This document shows, in pieces, positions 1 to 6,180 of a stretch of DNA of 6,522 nt (positions are counted from its first letter, which is position 1; every line of letters begins with the position of its first letter). Location: positions 1-6,522 of the forward strand of contig CAZMRY010000076.1 of the NCBI GenBank assembly GCA_964568815.1, in the 5' to 3' direction. A program made the position numbers and the translations under genes. The notes under the pieces are model-generated. The model was not told the DNA's origin, made no database searches, and worked only from the letters and a program-made list of their open reading frames with translations. This stretch comes from RGIG8700 sp964568815 (GTDB lineage Bacteria > Bacillota > Clostridia > RGIG6154).

Positions 1-143
1 GCTATCTGTTCTTTGAATTCCTTGCAGATACATTTTGTGTCCTCTGTTCTTTCAAGTCTGCAGGGGCAGTATCCGCCTGTTCTTTCAAGTCCCTCTTTAA
101 CTGTTTTTACCATTTCTGTATCAGGATTAAATATTACTTTCAT
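1..143 (-). CDS. Ferredoxin-thioredoxin reductase catalytic-domain-like protein (partial, C-terminus off window)
   Basis: The first 47 codons of a small protein are visible; the frame is open to the window edge. Reading from the ATG at 143-141, there is a CPC motif at residues 26-28 (GGYCPCRLE) and a CxC motif at 38-40 (TKCIC). This pattern resembles the small clostridial relatives of the catalytic beta chain of ferredoxin-thioredoxin reductase. In that family the cysteines hold a [4Fe-4S] cluster beside a redox-active disulfide that reduces thioredoxin-like partners. The final CxC expected from the family would lie beyond base 1. The start is supported by AAGGAG about 7 nt upstream, and it lies inside the end of the upstream pnuC-type gene (17-nt overlap), so it is the last visible gene of that operon. 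Partner and substrate cannot be inferred here. The family call rests on the cysteine pattern and general look of the N-terminus. Confidence 0.72.
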   Translation of the reverse strand, partial: MKVIFNPDTEMVKTVKEGLERTGGYCPCRLERTEDTKCICKEFKEQI

Positions 144-819
144 TTTTTATCTCCTTTTCCCATTTGATGAGCATTAATATTCCGCTTATAAGATAAACAA
201 CCCACATAAGAAGTGTTGCTATATTGTCCGAGCCTCCTGCAAAATCCTTATACCACATATATATACTTAAGGAATTAACTGAAAGCCATATCCACCATTG
301 CTCCGAATACATTTTAACAGACACAACCATTGCAATAACTGATGCAACTGTTGTAAAGCTGTCAGTATACGGCATAGCATCTCCAAGGTATGAAAGAATA
401 AGACCATATAAATATGTGCAGACAGCTATTGAGAGTGCACATATAATTCGGCTTTTGTTTGTCATATGCTTTTTTATTACTTCCCCTGTATCAAGGTTCA
501 TATTTCTGCTCCACAGAAAAAAGCCTACAAACTGCATGGGTACATAATAAAGTCCATTAAGCATAGTTTCACCAAAAAGACTTGCTTTATAAGAAATTAT
601 TGCATATAAAACACTGTTTATAAGACCGAAAATATATGCAGAAAGCTTACCCTTTCCTGCAAGAATAACATATAAAATTCCTGTAACGGCAGAGATTATT
701 CCCATTAAAGAATCTCCTAAGACTACAGAAACTGCTGTTATAACAAAGCAGGATATAAAAAGCCATAAAGCTTCCCATAGCTTCCAGCCGTAAAGCTCGT
801 TTTTAATAAATTTAATCAT
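127..819 (-). CDS. pnuC: PnuC-family vitamin-precursor transporter (probably nicotinamide riboside)
   Basis: A 230-aa integral membrane protein, the usual length for PnuC. It has about seven hydrophobic segments, roughly residues 15-33, 36-54, 60-77, 86-103, 125-145, 152-170 and 175-220. Family-like stretches are YYVPMQFVGFFLW (91-103) and the Trp-rich QWWIWLSVN (174-182) followed by MWYK, which resembles the conserved PnuC region that lines the substrate path. PnuC proteins let nicotinamide riboside cross the membrane by facilitated diffusion, trapped afterwards by phosphorylation. Close relatives carry thiamine (PnuT) or riboflavin (PnuX), and no riboswitch or NAD gene is present here to settle the substrate. 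The start ATG overlaps the prmC stop as ATGA, so translation is likely coupled to prmC; only a weak AGG precedes it. The 3' end overlaps the start of the iron-sulfur protein gene. Confidence 0.85.
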   Translation of the reverse strand: MIKFIKNELYGWKLWEALWLFISCFVITAVSVVLGDSLMGIISAVTGILYVILAGKGKLSAYIFGLINSVLYAIISYKASLFGETMLNGLYYVPMQFVGFFLWSRNMNLDTGEVIKKHMTNKSRIICALSIAVCTYLYGLILSYLGDAMPYTDSFTTVASVIAMVVSVKMYSEQWWIWLSVNSLSIYMWYKDFAGGSDNIATLLMWVVYLISGILMLIKWEKEIKNESNI

Positions 820-1637
820 ACCATACCTGTGACAATTCTGTCGTTTTCATTATAATCCTTAATAATTTCGGTATTTTTATAACCGTTTTCATCAAGTATT
901 TTCTTAACGGCATCACCCTGATTAAAGCCTATTTCAAAGGCTATCCTGCCGTCTTCTTTAATATATTTCTTAAAATCCTTTGCAATCTTTCTGTAAAAGA
1001 CAAGACCATCTTCACCGCCGTCAAGAGCAAGGACAGGCTCAAAATCCTTAACCTGTTTTTCAAGGGTTTTAATTACCTCTTTTTCAATATAAGGCGGGTT
1101 TGAAACTAAAATATCGTACTCTTTATATTCATAAACAGGATTTAAAACATCATCTTTTACAATGGTTATTTCCGCATTGTTCAGCTTCCTGTTTTCTTTT
1201 ACAAGGCTTAAGGCATCCTCGCTTATATCAACTGTTGTAACAGAAGAATTTTTTATATATTTTTTAAGAGAAATTCCTATACATCCTGAGCCTGTGCAAA
1301 GGTCTAATATTTCTTCTCCGCCTTTTGCAGAATTTATTAAAAACTCAACAAGGTTTTCTGTGTCCTGTCTTGGAATTAAAACATTTCTGTTAACCTTAAA
1401 GGGCAAAGACATAAACTCTGTTTCTCCTGTTATATAGGCACAGGGTTCTCCCTTTATTCTTCTTTTGAGTGCATTTTCAAGAATTTTAAAGTCTATTTCC
1501 TTGTCTGTAATAAAGTCAGACCTTGTCACACAGAAAAGCCCCTGTATAAGAAAAAGGGCATCGGATTTGTAATCTTCAACGCCATTTTCTTTGAGTATTT
1601 CCTGTGCTTTTTTAAATGCTTCTTTTACTTTTACCAT
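816..1637 (-). CDS. prmC: Peptide chain release factor N5-glutamine methyltransferase
   Basis: A 273-aa cytosolic S-adenosylmethionine-dependent enzyme. It methylates the glutamine of the GGQ loop in release factors RF1 and RF2, which increases termination efficiency. Visible signatures are the N-terminal helical release-factor-binding domain (about 1-75), the family stretch LIPRQDTE (87-94), the SAM-binding motif I DLCTGSG (112-118), and the diagnostic NPPY at 180-183 that positions the glutamine amide. Length is normal for PrmC. The ATG lies within the last codons of the DUF1385 gene (ATGGTAA shared, 7-nt overlap), with only a weak purine-rich sequence upstream, so coupling to the upstream gene is likely. 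The DUF1385-prmC pairing is common in Firmicutes. The prfA gene that often follows is not here; the next gene is pnuC, overlapping by 4 nt. Confidence 0.96.
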   Translation of the reverse strand: MVKVKEAFKKAQEILKENGVEDYKSDALFLIQGLFCVTRSDFITDKEIDFKILENALKRRIKGEPCAYITGETEFMSLPFKVNRNVLIPRQDTENLVEFLINSAKGGEEILDLCTGSGCIGISLKKYIKNSSVTTVDISEDALSLVKENRKLNNAEITIVKDDVLNPVYEYKEYDILVSNPPYIEKEVIKTLEKQVKDFEPVLALDGGEDGLVFYRKIAKDFKKYIKEDGRIAFEIGFNQGDAVKKILDENGYKNTEIIKDYNENDRIVTGMV

Positions 1638-2566
1638 CTGTCGTCTTCTTTGCTTTCGGGAATAACTGCTTTTATTGCCTCAAGAGCAACCTCAAGCTGA
1701 CTGTCATCAGGCTCATTTGTTGTGATTTTCTGGAAACAAAGTCCCGGAAAGCTTATAATTCTTGTAACTATGTTATCATATCTGCCTGCAAGCTTTATAA
1801 TTTCATAGGAAAGCCCTGCAATAACAGGCATAAGTGCAAGTCTTGTTACTGTTCTTATCAATATATTCTGCCATCCCATAAACGAAAAGCAGATAATGCT
1901 TACCACCATAACAATTAAAAGAAAGCTTGTTCCGCATCTTGGATGAAGCCTTGTTTTTTCTCTTGCGTTTTCAACGGTAAGCTCCTCTCCTGCCTCGTAG
2001 CAGGCAATAGACTTATGCTCTGCACCGTGGTATTCAAAAACCCGTCTGATATCTGGAAGTTTTGCAGCAAGGTAAAGGTAAATAAGGAAAATCAATATTC
2101 TTACGACACCCTCTGCAAGGTTCTTAACAACAACTCTGTCCGTAACAAAGTCCAAAAGGCTCACAATCCAGGTTGGGAGCAGTATGAAAAGACCTACAGA
2201 CATAAACATAGAAAGTATAACTGAAAAATATACAACCACATCTTTAAGCTTGTCACCAAAAACCTTTTCAAGCCATTTGTCAAACTTTGATGGCTCTTCT
2301 TCCTCAAGGTCAATAAATTCTGCTGAATACATAAGTGCTTTAACACCTGTTACCATTGAACCAAAAAAGTTGATACAGCCTCTTATAATGGGAATTTTAA
2401 GCCATATGCTTTTTTTATTTATTTTTACATCCTCTATTTTTGTAACAATCTCGCCATCGGGCTTTCTTACGGCTATTGCCATTTTTTCAGGTCCGCGCAT
2501 CATAACGCCTTCCATAACTGCCTGACCGCCTATAGAGGTTTTATGCTGTTTATTCTTTTCTTTCAT
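1631..2566 (-). CDS. DUF1385 (YqhQ-type) membrane protein of unknown function
   Basis: With the start chosen here this is a 311-aa protein of the DUF1385 family, related to Bacillus subtilis YqhQ. Family landmarks are GGQAVMEGVMMRGP near the N-terminus (13-26), PIIRG (59-63), the charged FEYHGAEHKS block (167-176), HPRCGTSF (198-205), and a C-terminal ITTNEPD with QLEVALEA (281-297). Hydrophobic segments lie at about 109-140, 144-160, 204-221 and 232-250, so it is probably a multi-pass membrane protein. Conserved His, Glu and Cys residues hint at metal or catalytic chemistry, but no function is established. A longer frame opens at 2599, but AAAGGAG (2573-2579) sits 6 nt before the ATG at 2566, and the predicted transcription start near 2596 lies downstream of the 2599 ATG. 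It is the first gene of the operon with prmC. Confidence 0.93.
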   Translation of the reverse strand: MKEKNKQHKTSIGGQAVMEGVMMRGPEKMAIAVRKPDGEIVTKIEDVKINKKSIWLKIPIIRGCINFFGSMVTGVKALMYSAEFIDLEEEEPSKFDKWLEKVFGDKLKDVVVYFSVILSMFMSVGLFILLPTWIVSLLDFVTDRVVVKNLAEGVVRILIFLIYLYLAAKLPDIRRVFEYHGAEHKSIACYEAGEELTVENAREKTRLHPRCGTSFLLIVMVVSIICFSFMGWQNILIRTVTRLALMPVIAGLSYEIIKLAGRYDNIVTRIISFPGLCFQKITTNEPDDSQLEVALEAIKAVIPESKEDDRW

Positions 2567-2572
2567 AGCTAT

Positions 2573-2579
2573 CTCCTTT
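2573..2579 (-). promoter_or_regulatory. Shine-Dalgarno site that fixes the DUF1385 start
   Basis: AAAGGAG on the minus strand, 6 nt before the ATG at 2566-2564. It argues for this start rather than the ATG 33 nt upstream. Confidence 0.85.
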
Positions 2580-2602
2580 AAAGGCACACTCGCCTTCATT
2601 TA

Positions 2603-2631
2603 ATTTTACCATAACAAACAAACTATTGCAA
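2603..2631 (-). promoter_or_regulatory. Sigma-A-type promoter of the DUF1385-prmC-pnuC operon
   Basis: On the minus strand, TTGCAA (2631-2626) and TAAAAT (2608-2603) are separated by exactly 17 nt, close to the vegetative consensus. Transcription would begin near 2596, giving a leader of about 30 nt with a strong ribosome binding site. No operator or riboswitch-like structure is apparent in this short leader. Confidence 0.72.
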
Positions 2632-2643
2632 GTGAAAAAAAGG

Positions 2644-2696
2644 TGAACTTTTGCATTATTTCCCATATATTATAAAGAGAGGCTTAAATATATTAT
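2644..2696 (+). promoter_or_regulatory. Possible promoter region of the small membrane protein gene
   Basis: This is a tentative call. The plus strand holds two copies of ATATATTAT (2665-2673 and 2688-2696), each containing a TATTAT -10-like hexamer, but neither has a good -35 at 17 nt. The upstream copy also reads CATATATTA (2664-2672), which fits the CATANNNTA -10 pattern of the mother-cell sporulation sigma factors (SigE/SigK). An AC-containing -35 lies about 15 nt upstream, slightly too close. The true promoter type cannot be decided from sequence alone. Confidence 0.3.
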
Positions 2697-2720
2697 CTCT
2701 CAGAAAGGCTTGAACATTTT

Positions 2721-3116
2721 ATGAATTGTTACTGTCCTAATTTTTGCAGACTTTTTGCAATTATATCAGCCATTATATTAGGCTTCATTACTGCCCTGCT
2801 CAGAATTACGGGAGTTATAACTTTAACACCTGCTTTCCTTTGGGTAGCCCTTGGTATAGCTATTGTATATCTTGCAGTTTTACTATTAACATCACCCGGA
2901 TTAAGAAATTCTTCAGACTGTGTTTGCATAAGCTTGTCTCTCATAACTACAGGCATTTTGGGAACTGCTTTAACTGCTGTAATCCTTTTGGGCATAGCTT
3001 TTGAAGCAACAAGCATTATAGGTGCAATCATCACAGGGGCACTTCTTCTTTTCTTATCTCTTATCATCACCGCCTCTGTCTGCCTCGTTAAATGCGCAGC
3101 AGGTTGTGAGGATTAA
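2721..3116 (+). CDS. Small four-helix membrane protein with three cysteine clusters, function unknown
   Basis: A 131-aa, strongly hydrophobic protein that I cannot assign to a named family. Predicted membrane segments are about residues 10-29, 36-57, 70-92 and 97-120. Eight cysteines fall outside or at the ends of the helices: C3, C5 and C9 at the N-terminus, C67 and C69 in the loop between helices 2 and 3, and C121, C125 and C129 at the C-terminus. With four helices all three clusters face the same side of the membrane, which could allow metal binding or disulfide cross-linking; that is inference. There is almost no charge except near the ends. The ATG at 2721 has AAAGG (2704-2708) 12 nt upstream, a rather long spacing. 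The gene stands alone, divergent from the DUF1385 operon, and ends at its own terminator. Reality of the gene is supported by its full-length frame, RBS and flanking signals. Confidence 0.8.
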   Translation: MNCYCPNFCRLFAIISAIILGFITALLRITGVITLTPAFLWVALGIAIVYLAVLLLTSPGLRNSSDCVCISLSLITTGILGTALTAVILLGIAFEATSIIGAIITGALLLFLSLIITASVCLVKCAAGCED

Positions 3117-3126
3117 CTTTAAATAT

Positions 3127-3161
3127 AGTTATGACCATCGGTAAAACCGATGGTCATAACT
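3127..3161. terminator. Bidirectional transcription terminator hairpin
   Basis: A perfect 16-bp inverted repeat (3127-3142 and 3146-3161) with a 3-nt AAA loop. A second TTTAAA pair on each side could extend the stem. Short T-rich tracts follow in both directions. It lies 10 nt after the stop of the plus-strand membrane protein gene and about 34 nt after the stop of the converging minus-strand methyltransferase gene, so it can end both transcripts. Confidence 0.88.
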
Positions 3162-3194
3162 GTTTAAAATTTGTTAACATTAATCAAGTAATTA

Positions 3195-4529
3195 TTAAAA
3201 TAATGAATCTAATGCGTCAATCATATTTTTCGCCAACGCTTTTGCCATTAAGACTGGGATTGCATCACCTATCTGTTCATACTTATCTTGCAGAGGGTCA
3301 CTATGGAATTTCACATACGGACCATTAATGTAGTACCAATCGGGAAATGCCTGCAATCTTGCGACCTCTCGAGGTGTAGGTTGCCTATCGTAAATAGGAT
3401 GTATCATTTCATCTAAACAATGAGATGTTACTGTATAGCTAGGTTCGTCCTTTTTTAACCTTCTATTTCTTGATGCGTAAATTTTATTTGGAAAACATTC
3501 TTTAACAACATCTTCTCTTCCTTCTGAAATCAATCTGTCAACAGCCGATTTCATGCCTTCGCCTTGTTTTATTTCGTGCAATCTCCGAATCATTTTTTTG
3601 TTATGATTTAATGCCTTGTGAAAAGTAACTATGTTAGATTTATGATTTATGTTTCCACAGTGAGAATCATCAAAAATAAATTTATAGTAATTATACGCTG
3701 CTTCTGTTATTTTACCAGCTTTGTAATCTTCTTCATATGTTGGAGAATATAGCAGTTCTTCAGCACCTTCTCCGCTGTGAACAACAGGCAGGTATCTGAA
3801 AGCATCCTCAACAGTAACATAATCGTACTTTCTGTTTGGTCCATGTGTTTTTTCGGGATAAATATATGGATTGGTTTCGTATTTTGAACTACATCCTACG
3901 ATAAAAATTCGTTCGCGTTTTTGTGGTGTTCCATAATCAGATGCAACACATTTAAAAACATTGATATCCTTGCTTGCTATGCGATAGAAAATACCAGTTG
4001 TTTCATCAGGACGCTCAAATTCCTGAAAGATATATTCAATTTGTCCACCTTTTTTTCCATTTCTTTTTTTTGTTAATAACCCAGGAACATTTTCAAATAA
4101 TACAAATTTAGCATCAACGCTATGCGCGATTCTTAAAATATTTGAAAATAAATCATTTCGGTCATCGTCTTCTAATCTTTTCCCTGCCATTGAAAAACTT
4201 TCACAGGGAGCTCCTCCGGTTACAACATCAACAGTTGTTTCACCAAATTTTTTCCAGAGTATTTCTCCAATCATTTCATTGGACACCAAATTAATATCTC
4301 CGTGTATGAGACAAGTTTTTTTTGTCTGTTTTAATATGTTTTCCAAATGTCCAAGGTTATCAATTAAAGTATCTAATTCATAAATTTCTGCATCGTGTGA
4401 TTTGGCATAGGTAAAAACTGTTGTGTCGCTCCATTCAACGGCAATTCTTGGTATAAATCCTTCACTGATAAAACCAGTGCAAAGACCGCCAGGTCCTGAA
4501 AATAAATCAATATAAGTGTACTGTTTCAT
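3195..4529 (-). CDS. C5-cytosine DNA methyltransferase of the RM system
   Basis: A 444-aa DNA (cytosine-5)-methyltransferase. It moves a methyl group from S-adenosylmethionine to C5 of a cytosine in the system's recognition site, protecting host DNA. Motifs in order: I, DLFSGPGG (8-15); IV, GGAPCESFS with catalytic C109; VI, FENVPG with E146-N147; VIII, QKRER (203-207); then a long variable target-recognition region (about 208-350); IX, around EPSYTVT (362-368); a typical TPREVARLQAFPD (385-397); and X, QIGDAIP (419-425), where the usual Asn of GNxxP is Asp. All catalytic residues are present. The ATG at 4529 lies inside the end of the preceding methyltransferase gene (23-nt overlap) and has AAAGGA (4538-4543) 8 nt upstream, so it has its own ribosome site while being cotranscribed. 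Last gene of the RM operon. From memory its sequence is not especially close to M.MspI or M.HpaII, so its target cannot be read off. Confidence 0.95.
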   Translation of the reverse strand: MKQYTYIDLFSGPGGLCTGFISEGFIPRIAVEWSDTTVFTYAKSHDAEIYELDTLIDNLGHLENILKQTKKTCLIHGDINLVSNEMIGEILWKKFGETTVDVVTGGAPCESFSMAGKRLEDDDRNDLFSNILRIAHSVDAKFVLFENVPGLLTKKRNGKKGGQIEYIFQEFERPDETTGIFYRIASKDINVFKCVASDYGTPQKRERIFIVGCSSKYETNPYIYPEKTHGPNRKYDYVTVEDAFRYLPVVHSGEGAEELLYSPTYEEDYKAGKITEAAYNYYKFIFDDSHCGNINHKSNIVTFHKALNHNKKMIRRLHEIKQGEGMKSAVDRLISEGREDVVKECFPNKIYASRNRRLKKDEPSYTVTSHCLDEMIHPIYDRQPTPREVARLQAFPDWYYINGPYVKFHSDPLQDKYEQIGDAIPVLMAKALAKNMIDALDSLF

Positions 4530-5292
4530 TATTAGTTTCCTTTAATATTCTTTCCATTGCCAACTGGCAATAATCTAATTCTATATCTATCCCAATCCCA
4601 TTACGAAAATTTTGTTTTGCGGCTATTACTGTTGAACCACTACCCATAAAAGGGTCTAAAACTGTATCACCGACAAAACTAAATAGCTTTATACATCTAC
4701 GAGGAAGTTCGACAGGAAAAGGTGCGGGGTGTCCGATTTTTCTTTTGCTTTCGCCTTTAAAAGACCAAACACCATTAGTCCAAGCAATAAATTCATCTCG
4801 TGTAATATCCGATTGCTTACTGCCGCTTGTTTTTTTCCACGAATCCTTATATAGTAGAACTATCAATTCAACAGGAGCTATCACATAAGGACAAGATGCA
4901 CTCATCCAAGAGCCCCAAGCTGAACTCTTTGAAATATTTCCCTCGTTCCATATTATAGTGGAATGATATTTGAAACCGACTTTTTTTGCTATTTCAGTAA
5001 TATCGGCACCCACACTTTGATGTCCTCCCTTATTTTTATCTAAAGGAATATTTAAACACATCCTGCCATCAGGCTTTAACCAGTTTAAACATCTTTTCAA
5101 CCAATTTTCTGTAAACTTCAAATATTCATCATATGGTTGAGCGTCGTTGCACGATTTGTATTCAATATTTAAATTATATGGAGGAGATGTAACAATTAAA
5201 TCAACAGAATTTTCTTCGATCGATTTGGTGGTCAGAGTGTTCGCATATAAAATTTTTGCATTCTTTTCTTCAAAATAAACTCTACTATTCAT
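4507..5292 (-). CDS. Beta-class DNA amino-methyltransferase (N4-cytosine or N6-adenine) of the RM system
   Basis: A 261-aa SAM-dependent methyltransferase with the catalytic motif ahead of the cofactor motif, the order of the beta class. Motif IV is TSPPYN (35-40); GHPAPFP (177-183) and the SAM-binding DPFMGSGST (213-221) follow, then GIGIDIE (232-238). SPPY is frequent in N4-cytosine enzymes but also occurs in some N6-adenine enzymes, so the methylated base stays open. The stretch between about 100 and 165 (including IIWNEGN and SAWGSWMSA) should carry target recognition. The ATG at 5292 has only AGG at 6 nt as a ribosome site, and a promoter-like sequence ends just 10 nt before it. Gene order (nuclease upstream, C5 methylase overlapping downstream) places it in the RM operon. 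Two methylases of different chemistry in one locus usually mean an asymmetric site or two protected strands. Confidence 0.93.
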   Translation of the reverse strand: MNSRVYFEEKNAKILYANTLTTKSIEENSVDLIVTSPPYNLNIEYKSCNDAQPYDEYLKFTENWLKRCLNWLKPDGRMCLNIPLDKNKGGHQSVGADITEIAKKVGFKYHSTIIWNEGNISKSSAWGSWMSASCPYVIAPVELIVLLYKDSWKKTSGSKQSDITRDEFIAWTNGVWSFKGESKRKIGHPAPFPVELPRRCIKLFSFVGDTVLDPFMGSGSTVIAAKQNFRNGIGIDIELDYCQLAMERILKETNNETVHLY

Positions 5293-5301
5293 AATAAACC
5301 T

Positions 5302-5330
5302 ATAGTATCACAGATGTGGCTCATAGTCAA
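5302..5330 (-). promoter_or_regulatory. Putative methyltransferase promoter between nuclease and first methylase
   Basis: On the minus strand, TTGACT (5330-5325) and TACTAT (5307-5302) are 17 nt apart, and the -10 is preceded by TGA, an extended -10 element. This occupies most of the 46-nt gap between the nuclease stop and the methylase ATG at 5292. Transcription would start near 5295, leaving almost no leader. It contains CACA-TC-TGTG in the spacer plus GACT and TGTGA words that also occur in the C-gene operator, so control by the C protein is possible. An independent promoter lets methylation precede restriction. Confidence 0.55.
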
Positions 5331-5338
5331 CAAGATAA

Positions 5339-6166
5339 TTACGCTTTAAACTGGATTTTATATCCGCCCGATCCTGTGGCGTAAGTCCAACTCAACCCTG
5401 TACCAAAGCCTCCGGATTTAATAGTTCCGTTTTTTGTTAACATTATATGATCTATGTAGTCTTCTGTTGTTACAACATCAAACGAAAGCAACGAAAAATC
5501 ACCATTAAATAAATTTATGTTGTATCTATCTTTAGGTTTTTGTAATTTAAACTTTAAGATTGAAGTAGGGAATGTTAACTGACTTGGATTTTTATCTGTA
5601 GTTCCCGTGATTACCCATCGTACAAATTCTCTTGCAATTGGTCTTAGCAACTCTTTTAATTCTTGTTTTTCAGCAGAAGAAAATTTCTTTGCAGATTTGT
5701 CTGTTTGATGTTTTAACATTAAAGCTTTTAATTTCTCGTTCTTTATACCAACCTCCTTACAAATTGTATCAACATCAAACTCAGCAAATGCCATTTTGGG
5801 AGCAGTTGTTTGTTTACAACTGATTGCATATGATTTTTGTGTATGGTCTTTGTAAAATATTGTCATAACAACATCAGTTTTCGATAATCCATGAGTGTAT
5901 CTATGTGGTATTTTATTTGTTGCCTCAATTTTTTCTATATTAGAAAAATTGTTAATTCTGTACACACCAAGTATGGCTTTGAAAACCTTATATTCTAAAC
6001 TATCTAAATTTGTATTGAGCTTTGCTGCGTTTAAATTAGATGAGTCTGTCAAAACGGAAAGACAATATTCTTCGTACAAATCTCCCAACTTATCATGAAT
6101 AGTGCCAAATGACAAACTTGATATTTTATATTTGGTATAAAGTTCATTAAGAAGTGATGATTGCAT
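5339..6166 (-). CDS. MspI-family type II restriction endonuclease
   Basis: A 275-aa nuclease that strongly resembles R.MspI (262 aa, cuts CCGG), as recalled from memory, along most of its length. Examples are the N-terminus MQSSLLNELY, the central AEFDVDTIC (128-136) with VGI and KHQTDKSAK, the IAREFVRW region (177-184), and the C-terminal GFGTGLSWTYATGS (253-266) ending in QFK. It should cut unmodified double-stranded DNA. The predicted metal-binding core is D98 in SKTD and K118 in ISCK, matching MspI D99 and K119; MspI N117 is replaced by S116. The C-terminal Thr, Ser, Gln and Lys that I recall as base contacts in MspI are kept (T261, S266, Q272, K274), favouring a CCGG-like site. A frame opens at 6181, but GGAGG (6175-6179) lies 8 nt before the ATG at 6166, and that start aligns with MspI. 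It follows the C gene closely, as in C-R operons. Confidence 0.92.
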   Translation of the reverse strand: MQSSLLNELYTKYKISSLSFGTIHDKLGDLYEEYCLSVLTDSSNLNAAKLNTNLDSLEYKVFKAILGVYRINNFSNIEKIEATNKIPHRYTHGLSKTDVVMTIFYKDHTQKSYAISCKQTTAPKMAFAEFDVDTICKEVGIKNEKLKALMLKHQTDKSAKKFSSAEKQELKELLRPIAREFVRWVITGTTDKNPSQLTFPTSILKFKLQKPKDRYNINLFNGDFSLLSFDVVTTEDYIDHIMLTKNGTIKSGGFGTGLSWTYATGSGGYKIQFKA

Positions 6167-6174
6167 AGTTTTAT

Positions 6175-6179
6175 CCTCC
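6175..6179 (-). promoter_or_regulatory. Shine-Dalgarno site that fixes the nuclease start
   Basis: GGAGG on the minus strand, 8 nt before the ATG at 6166-6164. The alternative ATG (6181-6179), which overlaps the C-gene stop as TAATG, has only AT-rich sequence upstream and partly overlaps this site. Confidence 0.8.
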
Positions 6180-6180
6180 A

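Noticed and set aside
44..91. 15-nt direct repeat (44-58 and 77-91)
   Set aside because: It encodes the same short LERT peptide twice in frame within the iron-sulfur protein gene, 33 nt apart; likely coding coincidence or minor internal duplication.
84..94. TTCAAGTCCCT shared by positions 84-94 and 6504-6514, as a possible flanking repeat
   Set aside because: An 11-bp match is expected by chance in 6.5 kb of AT-rich DNA, and the left copy is inside coding sequence of the backbone operon, far from the RM boundary.
224..2525. Several plus-strand open frames of about 90-113 aa between 224 and 2525
   Set aside because: They are antisense to clearly recognisable genes (pnuC, prmC, DUF1385) and show no domain, start signal or independent promoter.
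2567..2599. Upstream in-frame start for the DUF1385 protein at 2599
   Set aside because: It lies at or before the predicted transcription start and lacks a ribosome site, while the 2566 start has an excellent one.
2729..3070. 113-aa open frame on the minus strand opposite the cysteine-rich membrane protein
   Set aside because: It is Met/Lys/Arg-rich without recognisable domains, has no ribosome site, and mirrors the hydrophobic codons of the plus-strand gene.
3131..3328. 65-aa plus-strand open frame
   Set aside because: It begins inside the terminator hairpin and runs antisense into the C5 methylase gene; no ribosome site.
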